A stretch of 64,000 bases of DNA from Bog-473 sp963764305 (lineage in GTDB: Bacteria; Actinomycetota; Acidimicrobiia; Acidimicrobiales; RAAP-2): positions 503,201 to 567,200 of the forward strand of contig CAVXSD010000005.1 of NCBI GenBank assembly GCA_963764305.1, in the 5' to 3' direction. Shown piece after piece: positions 1 to 7,869 of this stretch (position 1 is the first letter of the stretch; each line of letters opens with the position of its first letter). Under the pieces are notes generated by a model. The model made no database searches. It worked only from the letters and a program-made list of their open reading frames with translations, and was not told the origin of the DNA. The position numbers and the translations under genes were made by a program.

Positions 1-41
1 AAGGGATAGTCAGTTTCAGGACCAGCGTTCACAATCAAATT

Positions 42-299
42 ATGGCAGAAGACCACGGCTGGTTCAGCTACACGGGTGGCGACAACTCGGATCTGACCGA
101 GGAACAGCGGCAGGTCGTCGAAGAACGAATCCGAAGTAGGGGCCCGTTGCTGGGGGTGGTCCAGGTCAGGGTCTATGAGAACGGCTGCGAACCCTTCGTC
201 ACGTTCCCTCAGGATGCCGTTCTCGGGATCGAGACGGATCAGTCAGAGGTTGCTGCCATGGTCGCTCTTGCTCGCACCCGTCTGCTCGACTGGCGGTAG
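42..299 (+). CDS. Hypothetical acidic protein, 85 aa
   Basis: An open frame from ATG at 42 encodes an acidic 85-residue protein rich in Glu, Asp and Val. It has no signal peptide, membrane segment or motif I recognise. The middle alternates hydrophobic and polar residues (VVQVRVYENG), which suggests beta strands. It lies near the window edge and runs in the same direction as the flavoprotein gene at 581, about 280 bases downstream. It may be a small soluble accessory protein. I assign no function, and that it is a real gene rests only on its frame and start. Confidence 0.5.
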   Translation: MAEDHGWFSYTGGDNSDLTEEQRQVVEERIRSRGPLLGVVQVRVYENGCEPFVTFPQDAVLGIETDQSEVAAMVALARTRLLDWR

Positions 300-580
300 A
301 GCCGCCGCACTCCCCGAGTTTGTGTTCATCGCTGAGCGCCCCGAGGGGTCCGACCAGTCCGCCCAGCGAAATCACGGCTTCCAGGAGCACTCATAACCGG
401 CCTACTGGGATATGTAGCCAGAAGCCGCCCGGTGTCCGCACTTTGCGTCGAACGTCGCAGGACGGTGCCCCACTCACTGGGGACCGCAGTGTCGGAAGAC
501 GTTCGCCAGATAGCGGGGGAAGAAGCAGGCCGAGCTATCTTTGGCGACCGCCAGTGACCACAGAGGGCAGGACCGCACCG

Positions 581-1987
581 ATGGAAGAACGCTTCGACAT
601 GGTGGTGGTGGGAGCCGGACCGGCTGGTGAGAAGGCCGCTGCCCAGGCGGCCTATTTCGGCAACAGCGTCGCTGTCGTGGAGCATGCACCTGCACTGGGT
701 GGGGCGATGGCTGCCAGTGCCGTGACCACCAAAGCGATGCGGGAGGCCGCTCTCTACCTGACAGGCTTCCAACGCCGCCATGTCTATGGCGCCGGCATCG
801 ATCTCCATCCCCAGGCTGTCATCGACGGGCTTCGGGCCCGAGCTGTAGATGTTGCGGCGTCAATGAGCCGAGCCGTAGGCGAGAACCTTGCCCGGCATGG
901 GATCGAGCTCATTGCCGGTAGGGGACGCCTCGGTACGAACCGGACCGTAGCCGTTACTGCAACCGGCAAATCGGCCCGAACCTTGGTGGCGGATGTCGTG
1001 CTCATTGCCACCGGATCGCGTCCCTTTCATCCGCCCGGTATCCCCTTTGACGATCCCGACGTGCTCGACTCTGAAACAGCTCGGGATCTCGACCGGCCGA
1101 TGCGCAGTTTGGTGGTGATCGGAGGTGGGGCGGTGGCGTGTGAATATGCGTCCATCTTCATGGCCCTTGGGGCTGAAGTGACCCTGGTCGACCGTGGCGC
1201 GCGCTTGCTTCCTTTCCTCGACGCCGAATGTTCGGGGTTGATGGCCGAGTACTTCGAAACCTCTGGAATGACGGTACTCCCCGAAACCTCTGTCACCACC
1301 ATGACACGTGACACCGAGGGATTGGCAGTTCAGACAGACCGTGGCGTCGTGCTCCGGCCAGAGAAGGTCATTGTTGCCGCCGGTCGAGTGGGCAATATTG
1401 AGGAATTGGGCCTCGCCGACATCGGCGTGAAGACCGATGCACGAGGGCGGGTTCTGGTTGATGACCACTTCCAGACGACGGCTCCTGGGGTCTATGCCGC
1501 TGGCGATGTCATCGGCCCTCCGGCGTTGGCGTCGGCTTCCATGGAGCAAGGCCGGGTTGCAACCTGCTACGCGCTGGACATTCCCTTCAAGAAGACGGTT
1601 GACCCGCTCATTCCATTCGGGGTGTACTCGATCCCCGAGTGCGCCATGGTCGGACTAACCGAAGAACAGGCCGTTGCCGAGGCCCGCAACTATGTAACTG
1701 GCAGATCGCGATTTGTTCACAACAGCCGGGCCGCTATCGCCGGAACCACCGAGGGGATGGTGAAACTTCTGATCGACGGCGACAGCCGGAAATTGCTCGG
1801 GATCCACATCGTCGGGGAGGGAGCAACCGAACTGGTACATCAGGGTCAAGCCATCCTGCATTTCGGGGGGACGATCGACTACTTCATCCACGCCACCTTC
1901 GACGTACCAACGATGAGTGACGCATACAAATACGCAGCCTATGACTGCCTCCAACGAATGGCGGCGGGGACCGATCACACGGCATGA
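581..1987 (+). CDS. sthA: SthA-like soluble pyridine nucleotide transhydrogenase / FAD-NAD(P) flavoprotein
   Basis: 468 aa, a member of the pyridine nucleotide-disulfide reductase family. An N-terminal FAD-binding GAGPAG lies at residues 11-16, a second Rossmann motif (VVIGGGAVACEY) near 178, the FAD motif YAAGDV near 307, and a dimerisation domain follows. At the position of the redox disulfide (about residues 44-57) the sequence reads GGAMAASAVTTKAM, so both cysteines are missing. That favours NADPH/NAD+ transhydrogenase activity over disulfide reduction. The frame stays open upstream to 320, but residues before ATG 581 do not resemble the family, and the FAD motif sits at the usual distance from this ATG. 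Expected role: cytosolic balancing of NADPH and NADH. Another flavoprotein reductase of the group is possible. Confidence 0.8.
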   Translation: MEERFDMVVVGAGPAGEKAAAQAAYFGNSVAVVEHAPALGGAMAASAVTTKAMREAALYLTGFQRRHVYGAGIDLHPQAVIDGLRARAVDVAASMSRAVGENLARHGIELIAGRGRLGTNRTVAVTATGKSARTLVADVVLIATGSRPFHPPGIPFDDPDVLDSETARDLDRPMRSLVVIGGGAVACEYASIFMALGAEVTLVDRGARLLPFLDAECSGLMAEYFETSGMTVLPETSVTTMTRDTEGLAVQTDRGVVLRPEKVIVAAGRVGNIEELGLADIGVKTDARGRVLVDDHFQTTAPGVYAAGDVIGPPALASASMEQGRVATCYALDIPFKKTVDPLIPFGVYSIPECAMVGLTEEQAVAEARNYVTGRSRFVHNSRAAIAGTTEGMVKLLIDGDSRKLLGIHIVGEGATELVHQGQAILHFGGTIDYFIHATFDVPTMSDAYKYAAYDCLQRMAAGTDHTA

Positions 1988-2149
1988 CAATCGTGACATG
2001 AGTTAGACACAGGCCAAGAGTGAGGGCAACTTGCTCCTTAGCCATGGGCGTGCCCACAGGAGATCAGCTTGCCAACGATGTTCCGGTCGCGTTGCAGGGC
2101 CGCTTACCTTCGGTCAGACACCCATCCTCACTCGTGCCACACGTCCCAC

Positions 2150-2168
2150 TGTCCCGGTTTCTGGGACA
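2150..2168 (-). terminator. Short hairpin after the alpha/beta hydrolase gene
   Basis: TGTCCC at 2150-2155 and GGGACA at 2163-2168 form a perfect 6-bp stem with a 7-nt loop. It starts 20 nt past the stop of the minus-strand hydrolase gene. There is no U tract, which is common for actinobacterial terminators, but the stem is short, so this is tentative. Confidence 0.3.
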
Positions 2169-2187
2169 TTCACACTCGAGTCCAGTT

Positions 2188-3060
2188 CTATGACCCTTCG
2201 TCGCTGACGGTCCGCAGGATCTCCTCGAGATGATCCACTACAAGCAGATGACCCTCCCCAGGGCATTCGTGCATCCGAGCCCCCGGGATGCGATCCGCCT
2301 GCAGCCGTCCATGGGAAAACGGAACGTTGCGGTCCTCGTCGCCATGCCAGACGTTGACGGGCGTCGTGATGTCTTCGAGGCGAAAGCCCCAGTCTGTTGC
2401 GAAGAGGTGGAAGTCTTGTGCAGCTGCCATGGCGCTGGTCGAGGAGAACCGTCGGTAGTCCTCCATGAAGGCCAATTTCACCTTTGGGCGGTTCAGTACT
2501 TCGACATCGCACGCCGGGAGCTGTCGTGGAGCAGCTCGTAGTGCCATTTCGGGCCACCGGCGAAAGACGTATCCGCTGATTGCAAACGGTGGATAGACCA
2601 GATGCTGGGACCGGCGGGCCAATCGAACGATCCCCTTGTTGAGTCCCATCATTCCGTCTTCGGCTCCTGTCTCAACCAAAGGGCCCACACCACTCACGAT
2701 GCCGGCACTCACGACCCGATCGGGGAGAAGCCGAGCACAGACGGCGGCGTGAGGGCCTCCGCCTGAAATTCCGATAACCGAGAACCTGTCGATGTTCAGG
2801 TGGTCGGCAAGGGAGGAGACGTCCAGAGGCCAATCGGCCAATCTACGGCCCGGCTGGAATGTGCTGTGTCCGTATCCAGGGCGGTCCACCGCGACAAATC
2901 GGACCATGGCTGCGTTGATCGGCTCCTCGTCGAATGACACTTGAAGGCGTGATCCGGGTGTTCCATGAAATACGAACACCGCGGGACCTCCGGGGTCGCC
3001 CACCTCGAGCCACGCGAGTTCACGACCGTCGAGCAGCTCCATCACCACCGTGTCACTCAC
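2188..3060 (-). CDS. Alpha/beta-fold hydrolase
   Basis: 290 aa with the alpha/beta-hydrolase pattern: oxyanion-hole HGTPG near residue 33, nucleophile elbow GISGGG near residue 97 (Ser nucleophile), a cap region, a late Asp within HGDEDRNVP, and a catalytic His in GEGHLLV near the C-terminus. There is no signal peptide, so it is probably cytosolic; the substrate cannot be read from sequence. The start is GTG at 3060. A TAGGGT -10-like box (3068-3073) lies only 7 nt before it, which suggests a leaderless transcript. It is a single gene, with a short hairpin downstream at 2150. Confidence 0.85.
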   Translation of the reverse strand: MSDTVVMELLDGRELAWLEVGDPGGPAVFVFHGTPGSRLQVSFDEEPINAAMVRFVAVDRPGYGHSTFQPGRRLADWPLDVSSLADHLNIDRFSVIGISGGGPHAAVCARLLPDRVVSAGIVSGVGPLVETGAEDGMMGLNKGIVRLARRSQHLVYPPFAISGYVFRRWPEMALRAAPRQLPACDVEVLNRPKVKLAFMEDYRRFSSTSAMAAAQDFHLFATDWGFRLEDITTPVNVWHGDEDRNVPFSHGRLQADRIPGARMHECPGEGHLLVVDHLEEILRTVSDEGS

Positions 3061-3160
3061 ATCTACGACCCTATCCCGATACCCAAGTCGATTTAGGTAC
3101 GCACCATTCTGATGCGGTAGGGGGCAGGGTCACCGACCCAGCCCTTCCCCGACAGAAGAG

Positions 3161-3508
3161 CTATTGGGCAAACCGGATGATATCGACCGAGATCTCCACC
3201 GCGGGAACCGTTCCTCTGTTCTCAAGCCAGTGGGTGGTGTTCCTATCCTCGGGCCAGCCCACTCCCGGCCCATAGTCAGTAACAGCTCCGTTTCGGTGGT
3301 CAGTGATCGTTCCCTGCAGTATGTAGACGATGCCTGGTCGGTCCTTATGGTCGTGAATCGGGCCGAAGACGGCTCCAGGCTCGAAGGTGAACATACGCAT
3401 TCGAAGTTGACGTCCCGCCATGCCCTCGATCTCAGGGCCAAGGTCAACCGTTGTAAGTAACTCTGCCGTCACACCGTTCGTCTCAGGTGCCGTTTCTTCA
3501 TTGCTCAT
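3161..3508 (-). CDS. Cupin-domain protein
   Basis: 115 aa, a single cupin barrel. The metal-site motif reads as GPIHDHKDRPGIVYILQG followed by the second motif HWLENRGTVPAVEI, with His and Glu in cupin positions. Such small cupins are dioxygenase-like enzymes, isomerases or sensory proteins; the substrate is unknown. ATG at 3508 is chosen because a good ribosome-binding site (GGAGAGG) stands about 9 nt upstream; the frame continues open to 3577 without one. The neighbouring hydrolase is on the same strand about 100 nt downstream and could be cotranscribed. Confidence 0.8.
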   Translation of the reverse strand: MSNEETAPETNGVTAELLTTVDLGPEIEGMAGRQLRMRMFTFEPGAVFGPIHDHKDRPGIVYILQGTITDHRNGAVTDYGPGVGWPEDRNTTHWLENRGTVPAVEISVDIIRFAQ

Positions 3509-3923
3509 CGTTGACCACCTCTCCGTAATTCCTGGATCTAACGTCCCGCCTCGTACTCGTCCGCTGGCTTCGACCAACTGAGTGATGGGTCGCTCCTCGA
3601 CCGGGAGCAGTCTTGTCGGTCTTTCGACGAGGGCGCCCGGAGACGACTGGACCTATCTCCGGTGGGCTGAAACGGACAGCACCCTGTTGCGGATCCCGAT
3701 CAGGTTGCGGTGGTTGGGGAACAGTGCCCCCGAAGTGCCGGTCAGCCGCACCCCCCGACGTGATGCGATAGGGGACACCCTTCGCATTCACTCGGCACGG
3801 CACTTCCAGGATGGCCGTCGCTCTTGCCAACAACCGGCGTTGCGGAGTCCGTCAGCAGGCGATGATTCTCGCCGACGCGCCCGCCGATTCGGTTGACGGA
3901 TTGCTGTCGTCGCGACATCCGAG
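3509..3923. other. Intergenic stretch with no supported gene
   Basis: About 415 bases between the cupin gene and the ankyrin gene. Open frames on both strands here are low-complexity, Arg-rich and lack a ribosome-binding site or recognisable domain. I see no tRNA and no strong hairpin. It should hold the cupin promoter. Confidence 0.5.
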
Positions 3924-4643
3924 TCAGTAGCTGTCGAGCAGTTGACGGATCGAGTCGCTCAATGCGGCGGCCGCAACGGTCTTGCCCTTGGCGTCGAAAT
4001 CGTTAGGGCTGGCGCCGTGTTCAAGTAGTAACACGATGATCCGATGTTGCTCCTCCTTGGCCGCGTCCGACCCAGAGTGGCTCTTACCCGTATTCTGAAC
4101 AGCCAGGTGAAGCGGGGTCGAGCCACTCTTGTTCATCAGTAGCGGGTTGGCACCCTTGTCGATAAGTGCGCTGACGCCGCCAGAGCATCGATCCCTTACG
4201 GCTCGATGCAGCGGGGCTACTCCGCTCTTGTCGAGTGCGTTGGGGTCCGCGCCAGCATCGATGAGAAAAGAGATCAGCTCGCGCTGCGCATCCGAATCCG
4301 CTCCCGGACCTCCATCTGCAGCGTAGTGGAGCGGTTCGGCTCCTCTTCGGTTGCGCGCGCGAACGGCGGCACCTTGTACAACCAGTGACTCGGCTAATCC
4401 CCGTTCATGAGCTGCGGCGGCTACATGCAGTGCCGTGTCGCCGGCGTAGACGTAATGACGAATGGGAATGAGGAAGTACGGTCGTGGATCTTGGCGACTC
4501 GCTCCGACCCGAAGGGGGAACGTGACCAAACCGGGCGTTTGATCGAGCATTCGCTTGGCCCCGACGTGGTCACGCGAGGCGATCGCGGCGAAGAGCGCAA
4601 GCAGGCAATCGTCCAAATCATCGGGTCCTCGACTTGCCTTCAT
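3924..4643 (-). CDS. Ankyrin-repeat protein
   Basis: 239 aa with four to five ankyrin repeats. The signatures DTALHVAAAAHERG, EPLHYAADGG, APLHRAVRD and TPLHLAVQN recur at about 33-40-residue spacing, each followed by a hydrophobic helix and a GAxP or GADPN turn. The last repeat, GASPNDFDAKGKT, is partly degenerate. There is no signal peptide or membrane segment. Ankyrin proteins mediate protein-protein contacts; the partner cannot be inferred. The frame runs upstream to 4736, but ATG 4643 avoids a Cys-rich, non-repeat extension. It directly precedes the IS110 non-coding region in opposite orientation. Confidence 0.8.
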   Translation of the reverse strand: MKASRGPDDLDDCLLALFAAIASRDHVGAKRMLDQTPGLVTFPLRVGASRQDPRPYFLIPIRHYVYAGDTALHVAAAAHERGLAESLVVQGAAVRARNRRGAEPLHYAADGGPGADSDAQRELISFLIDAGADPNALDKSGVAPLHRAVRDRCSGGVSALIDKGANPLLMNKSGSTPLHLAVQNTGKSHSGSDAAKEEQHRIIVLLLEHGASPNDFDAKGKTVAAAALSDSIRQLLDSY

Positions 4644-4813
4644 CACCGTTACAGATTGGCAAATCTGAGACCCGGACGCTCTGAATAGGGCTCGAACTCT
4701 GTCGAGCGTCGTGAGGCAAACGCGGGTGCAGCACATGGCTCAGGAATACCGGATACCGAACAACTCGCTGTCATGCCCCTGCCCCCGATGTGCCTGCTTG
4801 AGACTTAGCTGCG

Positions 4814-4842
4814 AGCGTTAGGGCGATTCCCTAGCGTTAGGG
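4814..4842. repeat. Nested direct and inverted repeats at the IS110 left side
   Basis: AGCGTTAGGG occurs at 4814-4823 and again at 4833-4842. Between them CCCTA (4829-4833) can pair with TAGGG on either side (4819-4823 or 4838-4842), so two alternative small hairpins compete. This lies just upstream of the predicted leader RNA and may mark the element's left terminus or a recombinase-binding site. Confidence 0.45.
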
Positions 4843-4855
4843 GTTCTGGTGGGGT

Positions 4856-4965
4856 CACTCTCGAAGTGCCTGCCGCCGGCACAGCCGGCTGGCTTTCTTG
4901 CGAAGAGTGTCCCACCAGGGCTTCGCCCACGGAGTGGCTCAAAAGAGGATCGAGCACGAACATCC
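4856..4965 (+). ncRNA. Predicted IS110 bridge-RNA-like leader RNA
   Basis: This is the untranslated region before the IS110 recombinase, where IS110-group elements encode their bridge RNA. Seen here: a hairpin CACT (4856-4859) / AGTG (4865-4868); a GC-rich hairpin GCCGGC-ACA-GCCGGC (4875-4889) extended by GCC/GGC; a variable stretch at about 4894-4917; then a conserved block 4918-4960. A second copy near 63.9 kb keeps both stems while their loops and the 4894-4917 stretch differ. Conserved stems with variable single-stranded parts are expected of a guide-bearing structural RNA. Assignment as bridge RNA is by position and this comparison; guides were not mapped. Confidence 0.55.
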
Positions 4966-5013
4966 GCAAGCAGGAGTGCCCCCGTGGTTCACACAACGAC
5001 CAAGGAGGCAGTT

Positions 5014-6033
5014 ATGAATGTGGTGATCGGGGTCGACCCCCACAAGGCATCGCACACGGCGGTGGCCATTGACGAAACTGAAGATGAAATCTCCAGCGTC
5101 AAGGTGCGCGCCACCAGTCGTCAGGTCGAACAGCTCGTGCGCTGGGCCGAGCCTTTCGAGAAGCGGAGGTGGGCCATCGAGTCGGCCGGCGGAATGGGCT
5201 ACCTGCTGGCCCAGCAGCTCGTGGCACGCGGCGAAGAGGTGCTCGACGTCCCGGCCACCTTGGCCTCTCGGATCCGGGTGCTCGGCACCGGTCGTTCCAA
5301 CAAGAACGACCCCAACGACGCCCACTCGATCGCCGTCGCTGCCTTTCGGGCCCCGAGCCTGCGCAGCGTCGAACCGGCTGAGCACTCCCAGGTCCTGCGG
5401 CTCCTGGCCAAGCGCAATGTCGACCTCGGCAGCCATCGGACGCGGGTCGTGTGTCGCCTCCACGCCCTCTTGGCCGAGCTCGCTCCGGGCGGAATCGCCA
5501 AGGAAATGTACGTTTCTGACGGCGAGAGGTTCTTGGCCAACATCACGCCCCAGAGCCCAACCGAGAGTGTCCGCCACGACCTGGCCCTCGAGCTCCTCGA
5601 CGACGTGCGCCGACTCGACGAGCAGACCAAGGAGTCACACCGCCGGATCCGCATCGCCATCAAGGCGTCGGGTACCTCGCTCACTGAGATCTACGGAGTC
5701 GGTCCGATCATCGCCGCGCAGCTCATCGGCTATGCCGGCGATGTGCGCCGTTTCGCCAACCGCGATGCCTTCGCCTCCTACAACGGGACGGCACCGGTCG
5801 AGTTCGCTTCGGGCGGCCGAGTCGTGCACCGGGTCTCCCAACGCGGGAACCGTCAGCTCAACCACGCGCTGCACATGGCCGCCGTCACCCAGATCCGCAA
5901 TCCTGGGACCATGGGACGCATCTACTTCGAGCGAAAGGTCGCCGAGGGCAAGACCAAAAAGGAAGCTCTCCGCTCGCTCAAGCGCCAGATCAGCAACGCC
6001 GTCTACCGACAGCTCATCCTCGACGCCCGATAG
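5014..6033 (+). CDS. IS110-family transposase (DEDD recombinase)
   Basis: 339 aa, full length. The N-terminal RuvC-like DEDD domain starts MNVVIGVDPHK (first Asp at residue 8) and includes NDPNDAHS near residue 98. The C-terminal Tnp20 domain carries FASYNGTAPVEFASGG with the likely catalytic Ser near residue 265, then RGNRQLNHALH. These enzymes move circular intermediates using a bridge RNA from the leader. ATG 5014 is preceded by AAGGAGG at ideal distance; the frame open to 4849 overlaps the leader RNA and is not family-like. No frameshift or missing key residue is visible, so the element may be active. Confidence 0.92.
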   Translation: MNVVIGVDPHKASHTAVAIDETEDEISSVKVRATSRQVEQLVRWAEPFEKRRWAIESAGGMGYLLAQQLVARGEEVLDVPATLASRIRVLGTGRSNKNDPNDAHSIAVAAFRAPSLRSVEPAEHSQVLRLLAKRNVDLGSHRTRVVCRLHALLAELAPGGIAKEMYVSDGERFLANITPQSPTESVRHDLALELLDDVRRLDEQTKESHRRIRIAIKASGTSLTEIYGVGPIIAAQLIGYAGDVRRFANRDAFASYNGTAPVEFASGGRVVHRVSQRGNRQLNHALHMAAVTQIRNPGTMGRIYFERKVAEGKTKKEALRSLKRQISNAVYRQLILDAR

Positions 6034-6072
6034 GGGGTCCGGGAGGACACTCAGGGACGACTCCAAGCCTGC

Positions 6073-6198
6073 GTGACCGGTTCTTCACCCTGCGCGACCG
6101 GTTCTTCGGCGAAGTCACTCCCGAACCCAAAGAAACCCTACGCCGTCGTGACCTTCCCTGACGGCTCGATTCGTCGCGCCCAGAAGTACTGGAAATAG
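6073..6198 (+). CDS. Possible small ORF, 41 aa, downstream of the IS110 transposase
   Basis: From GTG 6073 the frame encodes 41 residues with a repeated TGSS motif (a 16-bp direct repeat at 6071-6086 and 6092-6107 with one mismatch) and a basic tail ending RRAQKYWK. It is in the same frame as the transposase, directly after its TAG stop, with no stop in between. No ribosome-binding site is evident. It could be a real small protein, the end of a disrupted target gene, or chance. Confidence 0.25.
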   Translation: MTGSSPCATGSSAKSLPNPKKPYAVVTFPDGSIRRAQKYWK

Positions 6199-6267
6199 GG
6201 GTCTTGACTCAAAGAGGATTCGCATGGTGACACTCATCCCTGCGGTGAGGGGCATGCCCCGATATTC

Positions 6268-6438
6268 CTATCCGTTCTGAAGCACGGTATTGGCAATGCT
6301 CACGGTCAGGGAGTCAGCTTGTTCGCCGGAGTTGTTGTTCGGGTCGTTGCCGTTGGTGAACACGACGATCGTGGCGTGACGCGACGGCCAATAGAAGACC
6401 TCATCGACGTAGCCCTTGACACCACCGTTGTGCCCGAT
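6268..6438 (-). pseudogene. C-terminal remnant of a beta-lactamase-family serine hydrolase
   Basis: Read on the minus strand, this stretch ends in TAG at 6268-6270 and encodes about 56 residues including LIGHNGGVKGYVDE, then a strand with IVVFTNGND and a terminal helix. That is the typical C-terminus of class C beta-lactamase/DD-peptidase-like serine hydrolases (HxGG.xGY motif). The catalytic SxxK and YxN domains are absent: no hydrolase frame continues upstream, where stops occur in all frames. It looks like a gene truncated by the rearrangement associated with the neighbouring IS110 element. Confidence 0.6.
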
Positions 6439-6724
6439 CAAAGGGCAGGGCTGTCGTGATTCAGCCCTGAGCCGCCGCCCCTTGGGGCGTGCCGGGAGCG
6501 GCGAAGGGTTCGGGCCACAACCGGATCCATGGACGGAAGCCCGTTAACTCCCAGTGAAGGAATGTGGGGGCGGATCGAGGCAATGCGGGATGGCGAAAGC
6601 TCTGCTGGAGCACCCGGGTCCCGCGCTCGGCGAAGATCCGCTGGTGCTCGAGGTATGAGCCCGGCCAATTCCAGAGGTTGCCGGCATCCAAGGCAAGTCC
6701 AACCCGCTATGGCAGTGCGACCGC
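6439..6724. other. Intergenic or degraded stretch
   Basis: About 285 bases between the serine-hydrolase remnant and the RES toxin gene. Short minus-strand frames occur (for example 6461-6691, rich in Trp and Phe), but they match no family I know and have no clear ribosome-binding site. Probably gene debris. Confidence 0.4.
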
Positions 6725-7441
6725 TCAGCGACCCTCGTCGATGGTGAGCTTGTGCAATGCGAGCGCTCGCGTGAAGTCACGAGAGGTAGAAGGTATGATT
6801 TTGTGGCTGGTACCGCTTACCAGCTTGGAGCGACCACGGGCGAGGCTCGAAGTGGAGGGTCGCTCGAATATGGCATAGAGCTTCAGGCGATTCCCAAAGC
6901 GCGACTCGAAGAGGACGCCATCATGGGGCGTCTGTTCCCACATGAAGCGAGAGATCTGCTGGGTCAGCTCACGCGGCTCAGAGATGCGGATGGCGGCTCC
7001 ATCGAGGTCGGGAAACCCGAGCGACGTCGCGAGCCCATAGAAGATGCGCCTGAGGAAGGCGATCGAGGTCGCATGCTGTACATCGACGTAGGCGCCCTCG
7101 AGTTCTGCCTGCGCGAGCAGTCGGGGTCCGAACCACGAACGTGGGACGGTTCCGGTGTGATCGCTGGGGTAGACAGTGTCGCGAGGGTCAGGCGTAATAT
7201 GGGCCATCTCGTCGGCAAGGACGGGGTCCGCCCGAAAGTTCGCCAACACTTCCACGTAGCACGCGAACGGCGTCGTGCCCGAATAGATGGCTCGATACCC
7301 GCGGGGCTCGGGGTCATCCCAACGGCCCGTGAAGGGGCCGTACTGCCACGGCACCCAAGCCCAAGGGTGTGGCGCATACCCGACGCGATAGACCGTGCCC
7401 GGATTTCTGTGCGTCTTGAGTGAGAGACGTTTCGAGGGCAA
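6725..7441 (-). CDS. RES-domain toxin (NAD-degrading ADP-ribosyl-type fold)
   Basis: 238 aa RES-family protein. The N-terminal RES core reads VYRVGY, GPFTGRWDDP and YRAIYSGTTPFACYVEVL, containing the Arg, Tyr and Glu of the family; a later segment (GAAIRISEP) holds the conserved Ser. RES toxins (MbcT group) deplete NAD+ in the cytosol. The start is TTG at 7441, 1 nt after the TGA of the antitoxin gene, so translation is probably coupled. About 40 residues (RGRSKLVSGTSHK onward) extend past the core. Together with the upstream Xre/MbcA-type protein it forms a type II toxin-antitoxin operon. Confidence 0.85.
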   Translation of the reverse strand: MPSKRLSLKTHRNPGTVYRVGYAPHPWAWVPWQYGPFTGRWDDPEPRGYRAIYSGTTPFACYVEVLANFRADPVLADEMAHITPDPRDTVYPSDHTGTVPRSWFGPRLLAQAELEGAYVDVQHATSIAFLRRIFYGLATSLGFPDLDGAAIRISEPRELTQQISRFMWEQTPHDGVLFESRFGNRLKLYAIFERPSTSSLARGRSKLVSGTSHKIIPSTSRDFTRALALHKLTIDEGR

Positions 7442-7442
7442 C

Positions 7443-7862
7443 TCAGCCCACAGCGCTGAACGCCTGTGCCGCGTTCAGAACTTGGCGTCCCACCTCATCG
7501 ACGTCGTCGGCCTCGCGCAACAAGCGAGCCGGCGAGTGATCGGCCAACTTCGGGTTCAGGCCCTGGAACCAGGCCTGGACGACCGCCGGTGAGTCCTTGG
7601 CCCGCAACGTGACGGCCACTCTCAGAGCGATACGAAGCTTCTGCTCGCGATCGTGGCCCCGGACCTCTCGGGTGCCCTCGGCCCATTCGTGGACCGCTCG
7701 CGTCTCCTTCACACCGGCGATGAAGGCAACCAATGGAGCCCCGATCTCCTCACGTAGCTCCTTGACCACGACCTCGAGCGGCTGAACGGACTTCTGGTAC
7801 CCGACCAGGCTGACGTGAGCAGGTGCCGGGCCCTCGGCGACTTGTGAGTGGGTGGTCGTCAT
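7443..7862 (-). CDS. Antitoxin with Xre/MbcA/ParS-type toxin-binding domain
   Basis: 139 aa. The N-terminal two-thirds is likely the DNA-binding part of RES-Xre antitoxins. The C-terminus, about residues 90-139 (VQAWFQGLNPKL, then HSPARLLREAD), is the toxin-binding domain (DUF2384), with the typical Trp, the N-x-x-L and the P-x-x-L-L. It neutralises the RES toxin encoded 1 nt downstream and should repress its own promoter. ATG 7862 is preferred over the ATG at 7886 because the latter lies upstream of the likely -10 box (7870-7875); from 7862 the mRNA would be leaderless. Confidence 0.8.
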   Translation of the reverse strand: MTTTHSQVAEGPAPAHVSLVGYQKSVQPLEVVVKELREEIGAPLVAFIAGVKETRAVHEWAEGTREVRGHDREQKLRIALRVAVTLRAKDSPAVVQAWFQGLNPKLADHSPARLLREADDVDEVGRQVLNAAQAFSAVG

Positions 7863-7869
7863 GCCACAT

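Larger units (their letters stand above)
4814..6033 (+). mobile_element. IS110-family insertion sequence (ends not defined)
   Basis: The element comprises a structured non-coding leader (about 4814-5013) and one DEDD recombinase gene (5014-6033). IS110 elements usually lack terminal inverted repeats and long target duplications, so the exact ends cannot be fixed from one copy. The left end probably lies near 4800-4850. The right end may extend as far as about 6220, where a 13-nt echo of the leader (CTCAAAGAGGATT, 6208-6220) is seen. A C-terminal serine-hydrolase remnant lies just beyond the right side. Confidence 0.75.

Noticed and set aside
6461..6691. Minus-strand ORF of 76 codons rich in Trp and Phe
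   Set aside because: Not in frame with the serine-hydrolase remnant, no ribosome-binding site and no known family; probably degraded sequence.
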